From: Ruegeria sp. THAF33 | Lineage (GTDB): Bacteria > Pseudomonadota > Alphaproteobacteria > Rhodobacterales > Rhodobacteraceae | DNA: 64,000 bases | Direction of reading: 5' to 3' | Assembly (NCBI RefSeq): GCF_009363615.1 | Contig: NZ_CP045384.1 | Span: 618,501-682,500 of the forward strand | Made by a program: the position numbers and the translations under genes | The notes under the pieces: model-generated | Databases searched by the model: none | The model's input: the letters and a program-made list of their open reading frames with translations, nothing else | Told to the model about the DNA's origin: nothing | Shown: piece by piece, positions 33,963 through 43,587 of the stretch | Layout of the letters: every line of letters starts with the position of its first letter | How positions within the stretch are numbered: position 1 is the stretch's first letter

Positions 33963-35378
33963 TTGGTCATCTCATCTCTGGCAGACAGTCTTGTGCGCGG
34001 CGTCGAAACCATCGGCGACAGCGTATCCGAGACGTTTTTTGAGCCTGTCATCCGCCTGGGTGTCACCGGGTTGGCGCGGTCGGGCAAGACGGTTTTCATC
34101 ACCTCGCTGGTGGCGAACCTGCTGGATCGGGGGCGCATGACCGGGTTGGTTGCGCAGCAGGAAGGTCGGATCAATGCCGCCTATCTGCAACCGCAGCCGG
34201 ATGACACCGTGCCCCGGTTCGATTATGAAACGCACCTGTCCGCCCTAACGGGTCCGACACCGCACTGGCCGGACAGCACGCGCGCGGTGTCAGAGCTGCG
34301 CCTGTCCTTCAAAGCCCGCCCAGCCGGCTTGCTTGCCGGCTTGCAGGGACCGCGCACCGTTCATCTGGACATCGTCGACTACCCCGGCGAATGGCTTCTG
34401 GATCTGGCCCTGCTGGACAAGTCTTATGCAGACTGGTCTCGGGAAACACTGGAACGTATCGAGGCCCGCTCGGAGGCGGTCGAGTATCTGGGGCAGGTCA
34501 ATGCCGCAGACCCTTCCGGCGCGCATGACGAGCCGACCGCGCAGGCGCTGGCATCGTCGTTCACGACCTATCTCAATCAGGCGCGTGACGCGGGGTATTA
34601 CGACTGTACCCCCGGGCGGTTCCTGCTGCCGGGGGACCTGGCCGGATCTCCGGTTCTGACCTTTGCGCCGTTGGTGGTGTCTGGCCCGTCGCGGCGCAGA
34701 ACGCTTCAACGCGAGATGGAACGGCGATACGAGGCCTATAAAGCCCAGGTCGTGAAACCGTTTTTTCGCGATCATTTCTCGCGCATCGACCGGCAGGTGG
34801 TTCTGGTCGATGCGCTGGGCGCTATTCACAAAGGTCCTCAGGCGGTCGAGGATATGCGCCGCGCCATGGCTGATATCCTGTCGGCCTTTCGCCCCGGCCG
34901 AAACGCGTGGCTCAGCCAATTGCTGCTGGGCAAAAGGGTTGAACGCATCCTTTTTGCGGCGACAAAAGCGGACCACCTGCACCACATGCAGCACCCCCGC
35001 CTGACCGCGATTATCGAGGCGTTGACGCGTGAGGCGCGTGATCGGGCGAATTTCGCCGGAGCCCGGACCGAGGCCCTGTCTCTGGCTTCGCTGCGTGCCA
35101 CGACCGAAGAACTGCGCCACCACGACGGGACAGACTTGCCATGCGTTCGGGGTACCCTGTTGGAGAGCGGCAAACAGGCCGCCTTCTACCCGGGAGAATT
35201 GCCCGAGGATCCAGCGCATCTGTTGGGTCCGGCCAGAAACGGGGCTGATGCGTGGTTGGGCGAAGATTACGGCTTCATGGCCTTTGCCCCGGCGAAGCTG
35301 TCGCTGAAACCCGGTGATGGCCCGCCGCATATCCGGCTGGACAGAGCGGCACAGTTCTTGATCGGAGATCGGTTGTGA
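33963..35378 (+). CDS. YcjX-family GTP/nucleotide-binding protein
   Basis: A 471-residue P-loop protein. The Walker A is GLARSGKT (about residues 36-43), near [13 protein letters not shown], and [28 protein letters not shown] and [11 protein letters not shown] (a TKxD-type specificity motif) are present. YcjX is in the stress-induced psp regulon in enterobacteria. The start is uncertain: TTG 33963 after GGGGCGACGGA is preferred, with TTG 33948 five codons earlier as the alternative. The gene overlaps the next by 4 bp and is in an operon with a GNAT protein and a YcjF-like protein. Confidence 0.88.
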   Translation: MVISSLADSLVRGVETIGDSVSETFFEPVIRLGVTGLARSGKTVFITSLVANLLDRGRMTGLVAQQEGRINAAYLQPQPDDTVPRFDYETHLSALTGPTPHWPDSTRAVSELRLSFKARPAGLLAGLQGPRTVHLDIVDYPGEWLLDLALLDKSYADWSRETLERIEARSEAVEYLGQVNAADPSGAHDEPTAQALASSFTTYLNQARDAGYYDCTPGRFLLPGDLAGSPVLTFAPLVVSGPSRRRTLQREMERRYEAYKAQVVKPFFRDHFSRIDRQVVLVDALGAIHKGPQAVEDMRRAMADILSAFRPGRNAWLSQLLLGKRVERILFAATKADHLHHMQHPRLTAIIEALTREARDRANFAGARTEALSLASLRATTEELRHHDGTDLPCVRGTLLESGKQAAFYPGELPEDPAHLLGPARNGADAWLGEDYGFMAFAPAKLSLKPGDGPPHIRLDRAAQFLIGDRL

Positions 35379-35830
35379 CGATAATTCTGCGCCGCGCGCG
35401 CTCGACGGATGCGGGCACCATCGGGTCGATCCTGCACGGTTTCGCCTTGGAAAACGACTGGATGCCTGAATTGCACAGCTGCGCCGAGACGATCGCTTTC
35501 TGTGGTCGAATGATTGATCTGGAATGGGTGACCGTGGCCGAAACTGAGGCCGGCGTTGTCGGTTTTTTGGCGCTCGACGGTCGTGAAATCCATTCGCTTT
35601 ATCTGGATGCTTCGGTTCGGGGCCGCGGGATTGGTCGGCAATTGCTGGATCACGCCAAATCGGCCCGCTCGGAGCTGAGCTTGTACGCGTTTCAGAACAA
35701 TGCCCGAGCCTGCCGGTTTTATGAACGTAACGGCTTTGCCGAGGTGGCTCGCAGCGATGGGGCGGACAACGACGAAAACCTGCCGGACATACGGTTTGTC
35801 TGGCGCAGCGAGGATGTGATCAATGGCTAA
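35375..35830 (+). CDS. GNAT-family N-acetyltransferase
   Basis: A 151-residue acetyltransferase. The acetyl-CoA binding motif A is LDASVRGRGIGRQLLDHAKS (about 85-104), with the typical R/Q-x-x-G-x-G/A core, and the C-terminal ARACRFYERNGFAEVAR matches motif B. The substrate is unknown; small molecules or protein N-termini/lysines are possible. It overlaps the YcjX gene (ATG-like overlap, GTG start) and the YcjF gene by 8 bp, so it is translated as part of the ycjX-ycjF operon and may act on one of their products. Confidence 0.88.
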   Translation: MTIILRRARSTDAGTIGSILHGFALENDWMPELHSCAETIAFCGRMIDLEWVTVAETEAGVVGFLALDGREIHSLYLDASVRGRGIGRQLLDHAKSARSELSLYAFQNNARACRFYERNGFAEVARSDGADNDENLPDIRFVWRSEDVING

Positions 35831-36812
35831 AGGCCCGGTTTTGATCGATCTTGAAACGGATGAGCCCCCTGCCGATGTCGCCAAGGCCCCGCCGGTGCCG
35901 GACATCGCGCAACCACAAGGGCAGGCGATGCAAAGCGCGGCGCGGCTGGCGGCGCGCAAACCATCGGCTCTGGCACGCTGGTTCTGGGGGCTTGCACTGG
36001 CAGTGATCGGGGCGGCCGTATCGGTGGCCGCGTGGGATTTTGCAACTTCGCTGGTGGCGCGAACACCTGTTTTGGGGTGGATCGTAACCGGGTTGATCGC
36101 CGCGCTGGTTCTTGTGGCGCTTATGATCGCAATCCGTGAACTGGCCGCATTGGGGCGATTGTCCCGTGTGGATGGCCTGCGCCGGGCCGCAGATACCGCG
36201 TTGGCAGAGGACGATCTGGCTCAGGCCCGCGCAGTCACCAATCGTATCATCGCATTCTACAAGGGCCGGGAAGACACGCGCTGGGGCCGCGAACGATTGG
36301 CCGAGCGGATGGCGGATCAGTTCGACGCGTCGGCTCTGCTGGAGCTTGCCGAAGTTGAGCTGTTGGCGCCTCTGGACGAAGCCGCCAGCCGCGAGGTCGA
36401 GGCCGCGGCCCGGCAAGTTGCAACCGTGACCGCATTGGTGCCATTGGCGCTTGCGGATGTGATAACCGCGCTGGCCGCGTCATTGCGGATGATCCGCCGG
36501 GTTGCCGAAATCTATGGCGGGCGCGCGGGTACGTTGGGCGGCTGGCGTCTGACCCGCAGTGTATTTGTGCATCTGGTGGCGACAGGGGCGGTTGCAGTCG
36601 GCGATGATCTGCTGGAGCCTGTCCTGGGCGGTTCCGTTCTGAGCAAACTGTCACGCCGGTTCGGCGAGGGTCTGGTCAACGGGGCCCTCAGCGCTCGTGT
36701 GGGTGTGGCCGCGATGGAGGTGTGCCGCCCGTTGCCCTTCTCGGACAGGCACAAACCTTCGACGCGGGGCATCATCAAGCGCGCCTTGCAGGGCCTGTTT
36801 TCCAAGGGTTGA
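35823..36812 (+). CDS. YcjF-family (DUF697, TIGR01620-type) membrane protein
   Basis: A 329-residue protein with an N-terminal charged region, two hydrophobic segments (about 55-75 and 82-102), and a soluble/DUF697 C-terminal region (about 160-325) containing VTALVPLALADVITALAASLRMIRRVAEIYGGRAG. This is the usual pattern of YcjF partners of YcjX. The pair is psp-regulated in E. coli. Start ATG 35823 lies in the overlap with the GNAT gene. Followed after 60 bp by the VIT1/CCC1 transporter gene, which has its own ribosome binding site. Confidence 0.9.
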   Translation: MAKGPVLIDLETDEPPADVAKAPPVPDIAQPQGQAMQSAARLAARKPSALARWFWGLALAVIGAAVSVAAWDFATSLVARTPVLGWIVTGLIAALVLVALMIAIRELAALGRLSRVDGLRRAADTALAEDDLAQARAVTNRIIAFYKGREDTRWGRERLAERMADQFDASALLELAEVELLAPLDEAASREVEAAARQVATVTALVPLALADVITALAASLRMIRRVAEIYGGRAGTLGGWRLTRSVFVHLVATGAVAVGDDLLEPVLGGSVLSKLSRRFGEGLVNGALSARVGVAAMEVCRPLPFSDRHKPSTRGIIKRALQGLFSKG

Positions 36813-36872
36813 TCCAAAGCAAGGCGCCCCGGCCTGCGCTTCGGCACACTGAATGTGTCAAAGGAGCCAGCC

Positions 36873-37583
36873 ATGACGGATCACGGTCACAGCCCGCAGG
36901 AAATCGCCGAACGGATCAACGCGCCGCCCGGACGCGGCGTATTGCGCGATGTCGTCTATGGCGGCATCGACGGGTCCGTCACCACATTTGCCATTGTGGC
37001 AGGCGTTGCAGGGGCAGGTCTTTCCCCTTTCGTTATCGTGGCGCTTGGCCTGGCGAATGTTCTGGCTGACGGGTTTTCGATGGCTGCGGGCAATTATTCG
37101 GGCACCAAGGCCGAACTGGACAACATTCGCCGCATCCGCGCGGTCGAGGAACGCCACATTGCGTTGTACCCGGATGGTGAGCGCGAAGAAGTGCGAGAGA
37201 TCCTTGCGCAAAAAGGGCTGTCTGGCGACATTCTGATCGATGCCACGGCAGAGATCACCTCGAGTACCGAAAACTGGATCAACCTGATGATCGAAGGTGA
37301 ATATGGTCTGGGCAGTGTCGACCCGCATCCAATGAAAGCGGCTGTGGCCACCTTCTTCGCGTTTCTGGTGGCGGGGATGATCCCATTGCTGCCGTTTCTG
37401 GCGTCCGTGCCGAACGCGTTCGCGATCTCGGCCTGGATGACCATGGCTGTCTTTTTTGCGATTGGCGCGCTCAAAAGCCGGTGGTCACTGGCTCCCTGGT
37501 GGCGGTCGGGGATCGAGACGTTTTTGATCGGCGGGCTGGCCGCGCTGATCGCGTATCTCGTCGGGTCCCTGTTCCACCCATGA
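36873..37583 (+). CDS. VIT1/CCC1-family transporter (DUF125)
   Basis: A 236-residue membrane protein. The family core GVLRDVVYGGIDGSVTTFAIVAGVAGAGLSPFVIVALGLANVLADGFSMAAGNYSGTKAE (residues about 17-76) is highly typical, with D and G positions for Fe/Mn binding. Four to five hydrophobic segments occur. A central cytoplasmic acidic stretch (residues about 85-125) may bind metal. VIT1/CCC1 proteins move Fe2+ or Mn2+; bacterial members are poorly known. ATG 36873 follows AAGGAG six bases upstream. It is not close enough to the YcjF gene to be certain of an operon. Confidence 0.9.
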   Translation: MTDHGHSPQEIAERINAPPGRGVLRDVVYGGIDGSVTTFAIVAGVAGAGLSPFVIVALGLANVLADGFSMAAGNYSGTKAELDNIRRIRAVEERHIALYPDGEREEVREILAQKGLSGDILIDATAEITSSTENWINLMIEGEYGLGSVDPHPMKAAVATFFAFLVAGMIPLLPFLASVPNAFAISAWMTMAVFFAIGALKSRWSLAPWWRSGIETFLIGGLAALIAYLVGSLFHP

Positions 37584-37761
37584 AATTTGCGGCGCTGGGA
37601 TGACGGTTGTTGCAGTGGGCCTTACCGCAGACCCCGGACCTTTTCAGGCCGACGATCGCGCGCCCGGCGATTTCGGTGCTTTAGATCGGATCACAGCTTT
37701 CCTGACTGTCACTTTCGGACGGCTCAAGATAGCCTGACCTCCAAAAGGATCGGAGACTCGG

Positions 37762-40470
37762 TTGGAATCGCTGCTTGTTCTTGTTGGCCTGATAGTTCTG
37801 GCCATCCCTGTGACATTGATCGCTCTTTTGGTCGGGCATTCCCGATTGCGTCGCCGGGTAGAGCAGCTGGAAGCGCAAATCGACGCATTGGCCTCAGGCG
37901 ATGCGACCGTCCTGCCGCAACCGGAACAGGAAACGCCTGCAACGCAACCTGCTGCCGAAGAGAAGCCGCGCAGGCCGGCACCCTGGTCGGCTCCAAAACG
38001 GCAGGAAGACAACAGTGCCGACGCTCAGGATGCAGAGATTTCTTCTCCGGCTGTCGTGTTTCGCCATGACAGGTTTGCGGCTTTGGGCGCGTGGCTGCGC
38101 GAGAACTGGTTTTATGTGGTTTCGGCCCTGTCTCTGGCATTGGCCGGTATTTTCCTTGTGCAATACGGCGTCGAAAACGGTTTGCTGCCGCCGGCGGCCC
38201 GTGTCGTCGCTGCCCTGGGTTTCGGCACGGTTCTGATCCTCGGAGGAGAAGTCCTGCGCCGCAAGTTCGGTGATGACGAAGCGGTGGCAACCGCCTATCT
38301 GCCCTCGGTCTTTTCCGGTGCCGGGCTTGTCACTTTGTTCGGGGCGATCCTGTCCGCGCGCCAGCTGTACAACCTGATCGGTGCCGAAACGGCACTGGCA
38401 GGGATGGTCGTTGTCGCGCTGGTGGGCCTCGTTCTGGGGTGGTTCCACGGTCCGCTGCTGGCTGCGGTCGGTTTGATCGGTGCCTTCGCGGCGCCTTTCC
38501 TGGTCGGGGGCACGTCCGATGATCCGTCGTGGCTTTACGCGTATTTCCTTCTGGTCGCCGTCTTGGGGCTGGGTATCGACACGGTACGGCGCTGGGCATG
38601 GATCTCGGTCCTGACACTGTTCGGGTCCTATGCGGCGAACCTGCTTCTGGTGATGGGCGCGCCGAGTACGGAATCGGGATACCTGATCGCGGCAACGGTG
38701 CTGGCGCTTTTGGCAACCGCCATTCCGGTGCGGCGCATTTGGCCAAATCACGCGGGCCCCATGCTGACTGAGATGATCCGCCGCCCAAAGGCCCGCCCCT
38801 GGCCAGAATTCCCAACTCGACTGGCCGCCGGGGCCATCGCGGCAAGTACAGTGATCCTGTCCTGGCATTGGGCGGACACGGAACCCGAATTCTGGTTGGG
38901 CGTTAGCCTGTTGTCTGCCCTTGTTCTGGCGCTGCTTCTATGGGCCAAGGATGCACCGGCCCTCCGGGACCTGACCGTCCTGCCTGCGGCTGGTTTGGTG
39001 GTCTTTGTCGCCTCTCATGGGCTTGAGAATGGCGCGGTTCTGGACAGGTTTGCGGGCACTTACGCGGAAACGCCCGAGGCCGACTATCCGATGGTGGTCA
39101 CTGTGCTGGTCGCTTTGGGAGGTTTGATGTCGGCCCTGATGGCGTGGCGGTCATTCAAGGCAAGCCAGTATCGCGCCGTCTGGGCCGGAGGAGCCGCGCT
39201 TTTTGCACCGGTGCTGGCCATCGCGCTGGAAATAGGCTGGCATCCGGCTTTGGTGATCGGGGCTTATCCTTGGGCGCTCCACGCGATTGCGCTGGCTGTG
39301 TTGATGGTGGTTCTGGCTGAACGCTTTGCCCGCGTCGACGGCGATGACCGGATGCGGGCGGCACTGGCCACCCTGTCCATGCTGTCGTGTCTGGTCTTTG
39401 CCTGCGTCATCGTGCTCAGCTCGGCGGCGCTTACGGTTGCTTTGGTCGCCAGCGTTGTTGTTGCGGCCGCGTTGGACCGCAGGTTCATCCTGCCGCCGAT
39501 GAGCTGGTTCATCTGGGCCGGTGTCTTTACCGTCACGGTGCGTTTGGTGCTTGATCCCGGGCTGGACTGGGCCAATTCCGCTCCGGTGTCCGAGATGGCG
39601 ATGGTCTATGGCGTGGCCACATTGGGATTTGTCGGGGGCTGGTGGCTTTTGCGTCCGTTGAAGCGCCCACTGGCGGCGCTGCTGCTGGAAAGTGCGGCCT
39701 GGGCGACATCGGGTATCCTGCTTTCCTTGCTGCTTCTGCGTTGGCTTGAAGGCTTCGGCGAGGGCGGCGCTGACAACAGCCATTGGGGCCTGGGTCTGTT
39801 GGCCGTCATCTGGCTTTTGCTTGCGTTCGCGCAGGTGCAGAGGTTCGGGCTGGGTGGCAAACTGAACTACCTGCGATACCTGCTTGCTATGTTCTTTGCG
39901 GGTCATGGCCTTTTCTATCTGTTGCTGGCATTGGCGGACCAGAACCCCTTGTTTGATCCGAATGCCGATCCGGTGCTTGGGCCGCCGGTTTTGAATACGC
40001 TGGCCGTTGCCTATCTGTTGCCCGCATTGGCCATCGGCGGATCGGCCTGGAGGATCCGGGAAATGCCGAAACCGATCATGCAAGCAAGCTTTGCCGTTGC
40101 AGGGACGTTGGCCGCAGTTTGGTTGGGTTTGACGATCCGTCACGTCTGGCAGGGCGCGGCGGGGATGTATGAAGGCAACGGCGTCACCCAGCCGGAACTG
40201 TATACCTACACTTTGGTGCTTCTGCTGATCGGGGCCGCTCTGTTCTATCAATCTCTTGCCCGCCGATCCGACCTGATGCGCAAGGCAGGGCTGGCGGTGA
40301 TCGGGCTGGCGGTGGTCAAGGTCTTCCTGATCGACATCGCCGGTCTGGGCGGCCTGATCCGGGTGTTTTCGCTGTTGGCGCTGGGCCTTGCGCTGGCCGG
40401 TCTTGCGTGGCTGAACCGGTGGGCAAAACTGCGCCATTCGCCGCAGCGGGCAGAACCTCTGGACCATTAG
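37762..40470 (+). CDS. DUF2339 multi-pass membrane protein
   Basis: A 902-residue protein. Residues 1-22 form a first helix (ESLLVLVGLIVLAIPVTLIALLVG), followed by a coiled region (RRRVEQLEAQIDALA), a Pro/Gln linker, and then some 20 or more closely spaced hydrophobic segments to the C-terminus. LRENWFYVVSALSLALAGIFLVQYGVENG and the ending LIRVFSLLALGLALAGLAWL are typical of DUF2339. The function is unknown. The TTG start at 37762 is set by GGAG six bases upstream. No matching partner gene is visible. Confidence 0.88.
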   Translation: MESLLVLVGLIVLAIPVTLIALLVGHSRLRRRVEQLEAQIDALASGDATVLPQPEQETPATQPAAEEKPRRPAPWSAPKRQEDNSADAQDAEISSPAVVFRHDRFAALGAWLRENWFYVVSALSLALAGIFLVQYGVENGLLPPAARVVAALGFGTVLILGGEVLRRKFGDDEAVATAYLPSVFSGAGLVTLFGAILSARQLYNLIGAETALAGMVVVALVGLVLGWFHGPLLAAVGLIGAFAAPFLVGGTSDDPSWLYAYFLLVAVLGLGIDTVRRWAWISVLTLFGSYAANLLLVMGAPSTESGYLIAATVLALLATAIPVRRIWPNHAGPMLTEMIRRPKARPWPEFPTRLAAGAIAASTVILSWHWADTEPEFWLGVSLLSALVLALLLWAKDAPALRDLTVLPAAGLVVFVASHGLENGAVLDRFAGTYAETPEADYPMVVTVLVALGGLMSALMAWRSFKASQYRAVWAGGAALFAPVLAIALEIGWHPALVIGAYPWALHAIALAVLMVVLAERFARVDGDDRMRAALATLSMLSCLVFACVIVLSSAALTVALVASVVVAAALDRRFILPPMSWFIWAGVFTVTVRLVLDPGLDWANSAPVSEMAMVYGVATLGFVGGWWLLRPLKRPLAALLLESAAWATSGILLSLLLLRWLEGFGEGGADNSHWGLGLLAVIWLLLAFAQVQRFGLGGKLNYLRYLLAMFFAGHGLFYLLLALADQNPLFDPNADPVLGPPVLNTLAVAYLLPALAIGGSAWRIREMPKPIMQASFAVAGTLAAVWLGLTIRHVWQGAAGMYEGNGVTQPELYTYTLVLLLIGAALFYQSLARRSDLMRKAGLAVIGLAVVKVFLIDIAGLGGLIRVFSLLALGLALAGLAWLNRWAKLRHSPQRAEPLDH

Positions 40471-40532
40471 GTGCAGGCGTCATATAAGCGCGCCATGCAT
40501 GACCGGATGGCCATCATTATTCGAATTATATC

Positions 40533-40562
40533 CCCGGCGCTCTGACCTCCTGAGACGCCGGG
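40533..40562 (+). promoter_or_regulatory. Hairpin in the ileS upstream region
   Basis: CCCGGCG (40533-40539) and CGCCGGG (40556-40562) are perfect complements with a 16-nt loop. A -10-like AT-rich stretch (TTATAT, 40525-40530) lies just before it. It may be the start of the ileS leader or a terminator for the DUF2339 gene; no T-run follows. Confidence 0.3.
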
Positions 40563-40634
40563 CAAAGGTGTTTGAGACTTCGCACCGACCGCTTCGATCC
40601 AATAGACGACCAGATCATCCAAAGGACGCCCCAA

Positions 40635-43547
40635 ATGTGCGCCGACACGATCCAGACACCTGATTACAAAGACACGCTGAACCTGCCCAAAACCGATTTC
40701 CCCATGCGCGCCGGCCTGCCCAAGCGCGAACCCGCATGGCTGGAACGGTGGGAGACCATCGGTGTCTATGACCGCCTGCGCGAGAAAAAGGGCCGCTCGC
40801 CCTTTACGTTGCACGATGGCCCCCCTTACGCGAATGGTCATCTGCATATCGGCCACGCCCTGAACAAGACCATCAAAGACATGATCGTGCGATCCCATCA
40901 GATGATGGGCTTTGATGCGCGATACGTGCCCGGCTGGGACTGCCACGGCCTGCCGATCGAATGGAAGATCGAGGAACAGTACCGCAAGAAGGGCAAGAAC
41001 AAGGACGAGGTGAACATCGTCGACTTCCGTCAGGAATGCCGCAAGTTCGCCGAGGGCTGGATCGACATCCAGCGCGAAGAGTTCAAGCGTCTGGGCATCA
41101 CCGGAAATTGGGCCGATCCCTACATCACCATGGATTATCACGCCGAGGCGGTGATTGCGGACGAATTCATGAAGTTCCTGATGAACGGCACGCTCTATCA
41201 GGGCTCGAAGCCTGTCATGTGGTCGCCCATCGAAAAGACGGCCCTGGCCGAGGCCGAGGTCGAGTATCACGACAAGGAAAGCTTCACCATCTGGGTGAAG
41301 TTCAAAGTCGTGAATGCGGGCGATCTTGATGATGCCTATGTGGTAATCTGGACGACGACGCCGTGGACCATGCCGTCGAACAAGGCCGTCGTCTATGGCA
41401 AGGACATTTCCTACGGTCTCTACGAAGTTACCGGCACGCCCGAGGAATGCTGGGCCAAGGTAGGCGACAAGTTCCTGCTGGCCGACAATCTGGCCGCTGA
41501 CGTTCTGGGCCGTGCCCGTCTGAACGACGATCAATGGACCCGTGTGCGCGACGTGACCGCCGACGAATTGGAGAGCGTGCAGCTGCTTCACCCGCTGGCC
41601 GGGGCCGAAGGCGGCAATGGCGAATGGGACGACATCCGCGATTTCCGCGCCGCTGACTTCGTGACCGATACCGAAGGCACCGGTTTCGTCCACTGCGCGC
41701 CGTCCCACGGGATGGAGGAATTCGAGCTGTACCGTGATCTGGGCATGCTGGAGCAGGTCATCACCTACAACGTGATGGACGATGGCTCGTTCCGCGCTGA
41801 TCTGCCGTTCTTTGGCGGCAAATACATCCTGTCCCGCAAGGGCGGCGAGGGTGACGCAAACAAGGCCGTCATCGACAAGCTGGCCGAGGTCGGCGGTCTG
41901 CTGGCGCGCGGCAAGATCAAGCACAGCTATCCGCATTCGTGGCGCTCGAAGGCGCCGATCATCTATCGCAACACGCCGCAGTGGTTCGCATCCGTCGACC
42001 GCAAGCTGGATGACGGTATGGGCGAGATGGGCGACACCATCCGCGAACGTGCCCTGCGGTCGATTGACGAGCTGGTGAAGTGGACGCCGCAGTCCGGCCG
42101 CAACCGCCTGTATTCGATGATCGAAGCGCGCCCGGATTGGGTTCTGTCGCGCCAGCGTGCATGGGGTGTGCCGCTGACCTGCTTCACCAAGAAGGGCGCT
42201 CTGCCCACCGACGCGGATTACCTGCTGCGCAACGCCGAACTCAACGCCCGCATCAAGGCGGCGTTCGAGAAGGACGGTGCGGATGTTTGGTACACCGACG
42301 GTTTCAAGGAAAAGATCCTCGACGGAATTGCCAACCCGGACGACTACGAACAGGTCTTTGACGTGCTGGATGTTTGGTTCGACTCGGGTTCCACCCACGC
42401 GTTCGTTCTGCGCGATCGCGAGGACGGCACCGAGGACGGCATCGCCGACGTTTACATGGAAGGCACCGACCAGCATCGCGGGTGGTTCCATTCCTCGATG
42501 CTGCAAGCCTGTGGCACCAAGGGTCGTGCGCCCTACCGCAATGTAGTAACCCATGGCTTCACGCTGGACGCCAAAGGCAACAAGATGTCCAAGTCGCTGG
42601 GCAACACCATCGTGCCGGAAGAGGTCGTCAAACAATACGGCGCCGATATCCTGCGCCTGTGGGTGGCGCAGACCGATTATACCGCCGACCAGCGGATCGG
42701 GCCGGAGATTCTGAAGGGCACCGCCGACAGCTATCGCCGTCTGCGCAACACCATGCGGTTCATGCTGGGCTCATTGGCCGACTTCACCGAGGCCGACCGC
42801 GTCGCGCCCGAGGATATGCCGCGTCTGGAACGCTGGGTTCTCAGCCGTCTGGCGGAATTGGATGAGCAGGTGCGCAAGGGTTATGCCGCGTTTGACTTCC
42901 AGGGTGTTTTCAGCGCCGTGTTCAACTTTGCTACGGTTGATCTGTCGTCCTTCTATTTCGACGTTCGCAAGGATGTTCTGTACTGCGACGGAGACAGCAC
43001 ACGCCGCCGCGCCGCGCGCACTGTTCTGGATATCCTGTTCCACCGTCTGACCACCTGGTTGGCCCCGGTTCTGGTCTTCACCATGGAAGAGGTCTGGCTG
43101 GAGCGGTTCCCGGGCGACGACAGTTCGGTCCATCTGGTGGACTTTCCGGACACACCCGCCGATTGGCGCGATGCCGAGCTTGAGGCCAACATGGCCAAGG
43201 TGCGTCGTGTGCGCCGGGCCGTGACTGCCGCGCTGGAGGTTCAGCGTCAGGACAAAGTGATCGGCTCCAGCCTCGAGGCGGCACCGATCGTGCATGTCGA
43301 GGATGGCGATACCCGCGATCTGCTGGCCACGTTCGACGTGGACGACATGTGCATCACCTCGGGCCTGACCGTGACCGGCGATCCCGCCCCGGCCGAGGCG
43401 TTCCGTGTGCCGGAAATCGAAGGCGTTGCCGTCGTATTCGAAAAAGCAGAAGGCGAGAAATGTCAGCGTTGCTGGAAAATCCTGAATGATGTGGGCCGCC
43501 ACACCCATGCGGGCGTCTGCGGGCGCTGCAATGAGGCGCTGGGATAA
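40635..43547 (+). CDS. ileS: Isoleucyl-tRNA synthetase
   Basis: A 970-residue class I synthetase charging tRNA-Ile. The HIGH motif is HLHIGHA in DGPPYANGHLHIGHALNK; KMSKS is present as KMSKSLGN. The editing CP1 domain lies between them (IWTTTPWTMPSNKA). The C-terminal zinc module ends with CQRCW and CGRCNEAL. ATG 40635 follows AAAGGA and gives the normal length; the 21-codon upstream extension is ignored. It ends at a strong terminator (43556-43584). Confidence 0.98.
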   Translation: MCADTIQTPDYKDTLNLPKTDFPMRAGLPKREPAWLERWETIGVYDRLREKKGRSPFTLHDGPPYANGHLHIGHALNKTIKDMIVRSHQMMGFDARYVPGWDCHGLPIEWKIEEQYRKKGKNKDEVNIVDFRQECRKFAEGWIDIQREEFKRLGITGNWADPYITMDYHAEAVIADEFMKFLMNGTLYQGSKPVMWSPIEKTALAEAEVEYHDKESFTIWVKFKVVNAGDLDDAYVVIWTTTPWTMPSNKAVVYGKDISYGLYEVTGTPEECWAKVGDKFLLADNLAADVLGRARLNDDQWTRVRDVTADELESVQLLHPLAGAEGGNGEWDDIRDFRAADFVTDTEGTGFVHCAPSHGMEEFELYRDLGMLEQVITYNVMDDGSFRADLPFFGGKYILSRKGGEGDANKAVIDKLAEVGGLLARGKIKHSYPHSWRSKAPIIYRNTPQWFASVDRKLDDGMGEMGDTIRERALRSIDELVKWTPQSGRNRLYSMIEARPDWVLSRQRAWGVPLTCFTKKGALPTDADYLLRNAELNARIKAAFEKDGADVWYTDGFKEKILDGIANPDDYEQVFDVLDVWFDSGSTHAFVLRDREDGTEDGIADVYMEGTDQHRGWFHSSMLQACGTKGRAPYRNVVTHGFTLDAKGNKMSKSLGNTIVPEEVVKQYGADILRLWVAQTDYTADQRIGPEILKGTADSYRRLRNTMRFMLGSLADFTEADRVAPEDMPRLERWVLSRLAELDEQVRKGYAAFDFQGVFSAVFNFATVDLSSFYFDVRKDVLYCDGDSTRRRAARTVLDILFHRLTTWLAPVLVFTMEEVWLERFPGDDSSVHLVDFPDTPADWRDAELEANMAKVRRVRRAVTAALEVQRQDKVIGSSLEAAPIVHVEDGDTRDLLATFDVDDMCITSGLTVTGDPAPAEAFRVPEIEGVAVVFEKAEGEKCQRCWKILNDVGRHTHAGVCGRCNEALG

Positions 43548-43555
43548 ATCAACGC

Positions 43556-43584
43556 GCCCCCCGAATTCAGTCGGGGGGCATTTT
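43556..43584 (+). terminator. Rho-independent terminator of ileS
   Basis: GCCCCCCGA (43556-43564) pairs perfectly with TCGGGGGGC (43571-43579) over a 6-nt loop, with a following ATTTT. It also lies at the end of the convergent membrane hydrolase gene, but the T-run favours the plus strand. Confidence 0.9.
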
Positions 43585-43587
43585 GGG

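Noticed and set aside
39151..40467. 438-codon antisense frame over the DUF2339 gene
   Set aside because: Its Q/H/R-rich translation is the reverse complement of hydrophobic codons, not a plausible protein.
40467..42635. 722-codon antisense frame over ileS
   Set aside because: Overlaps a fully conserved synthetase and shows no motif of its own.
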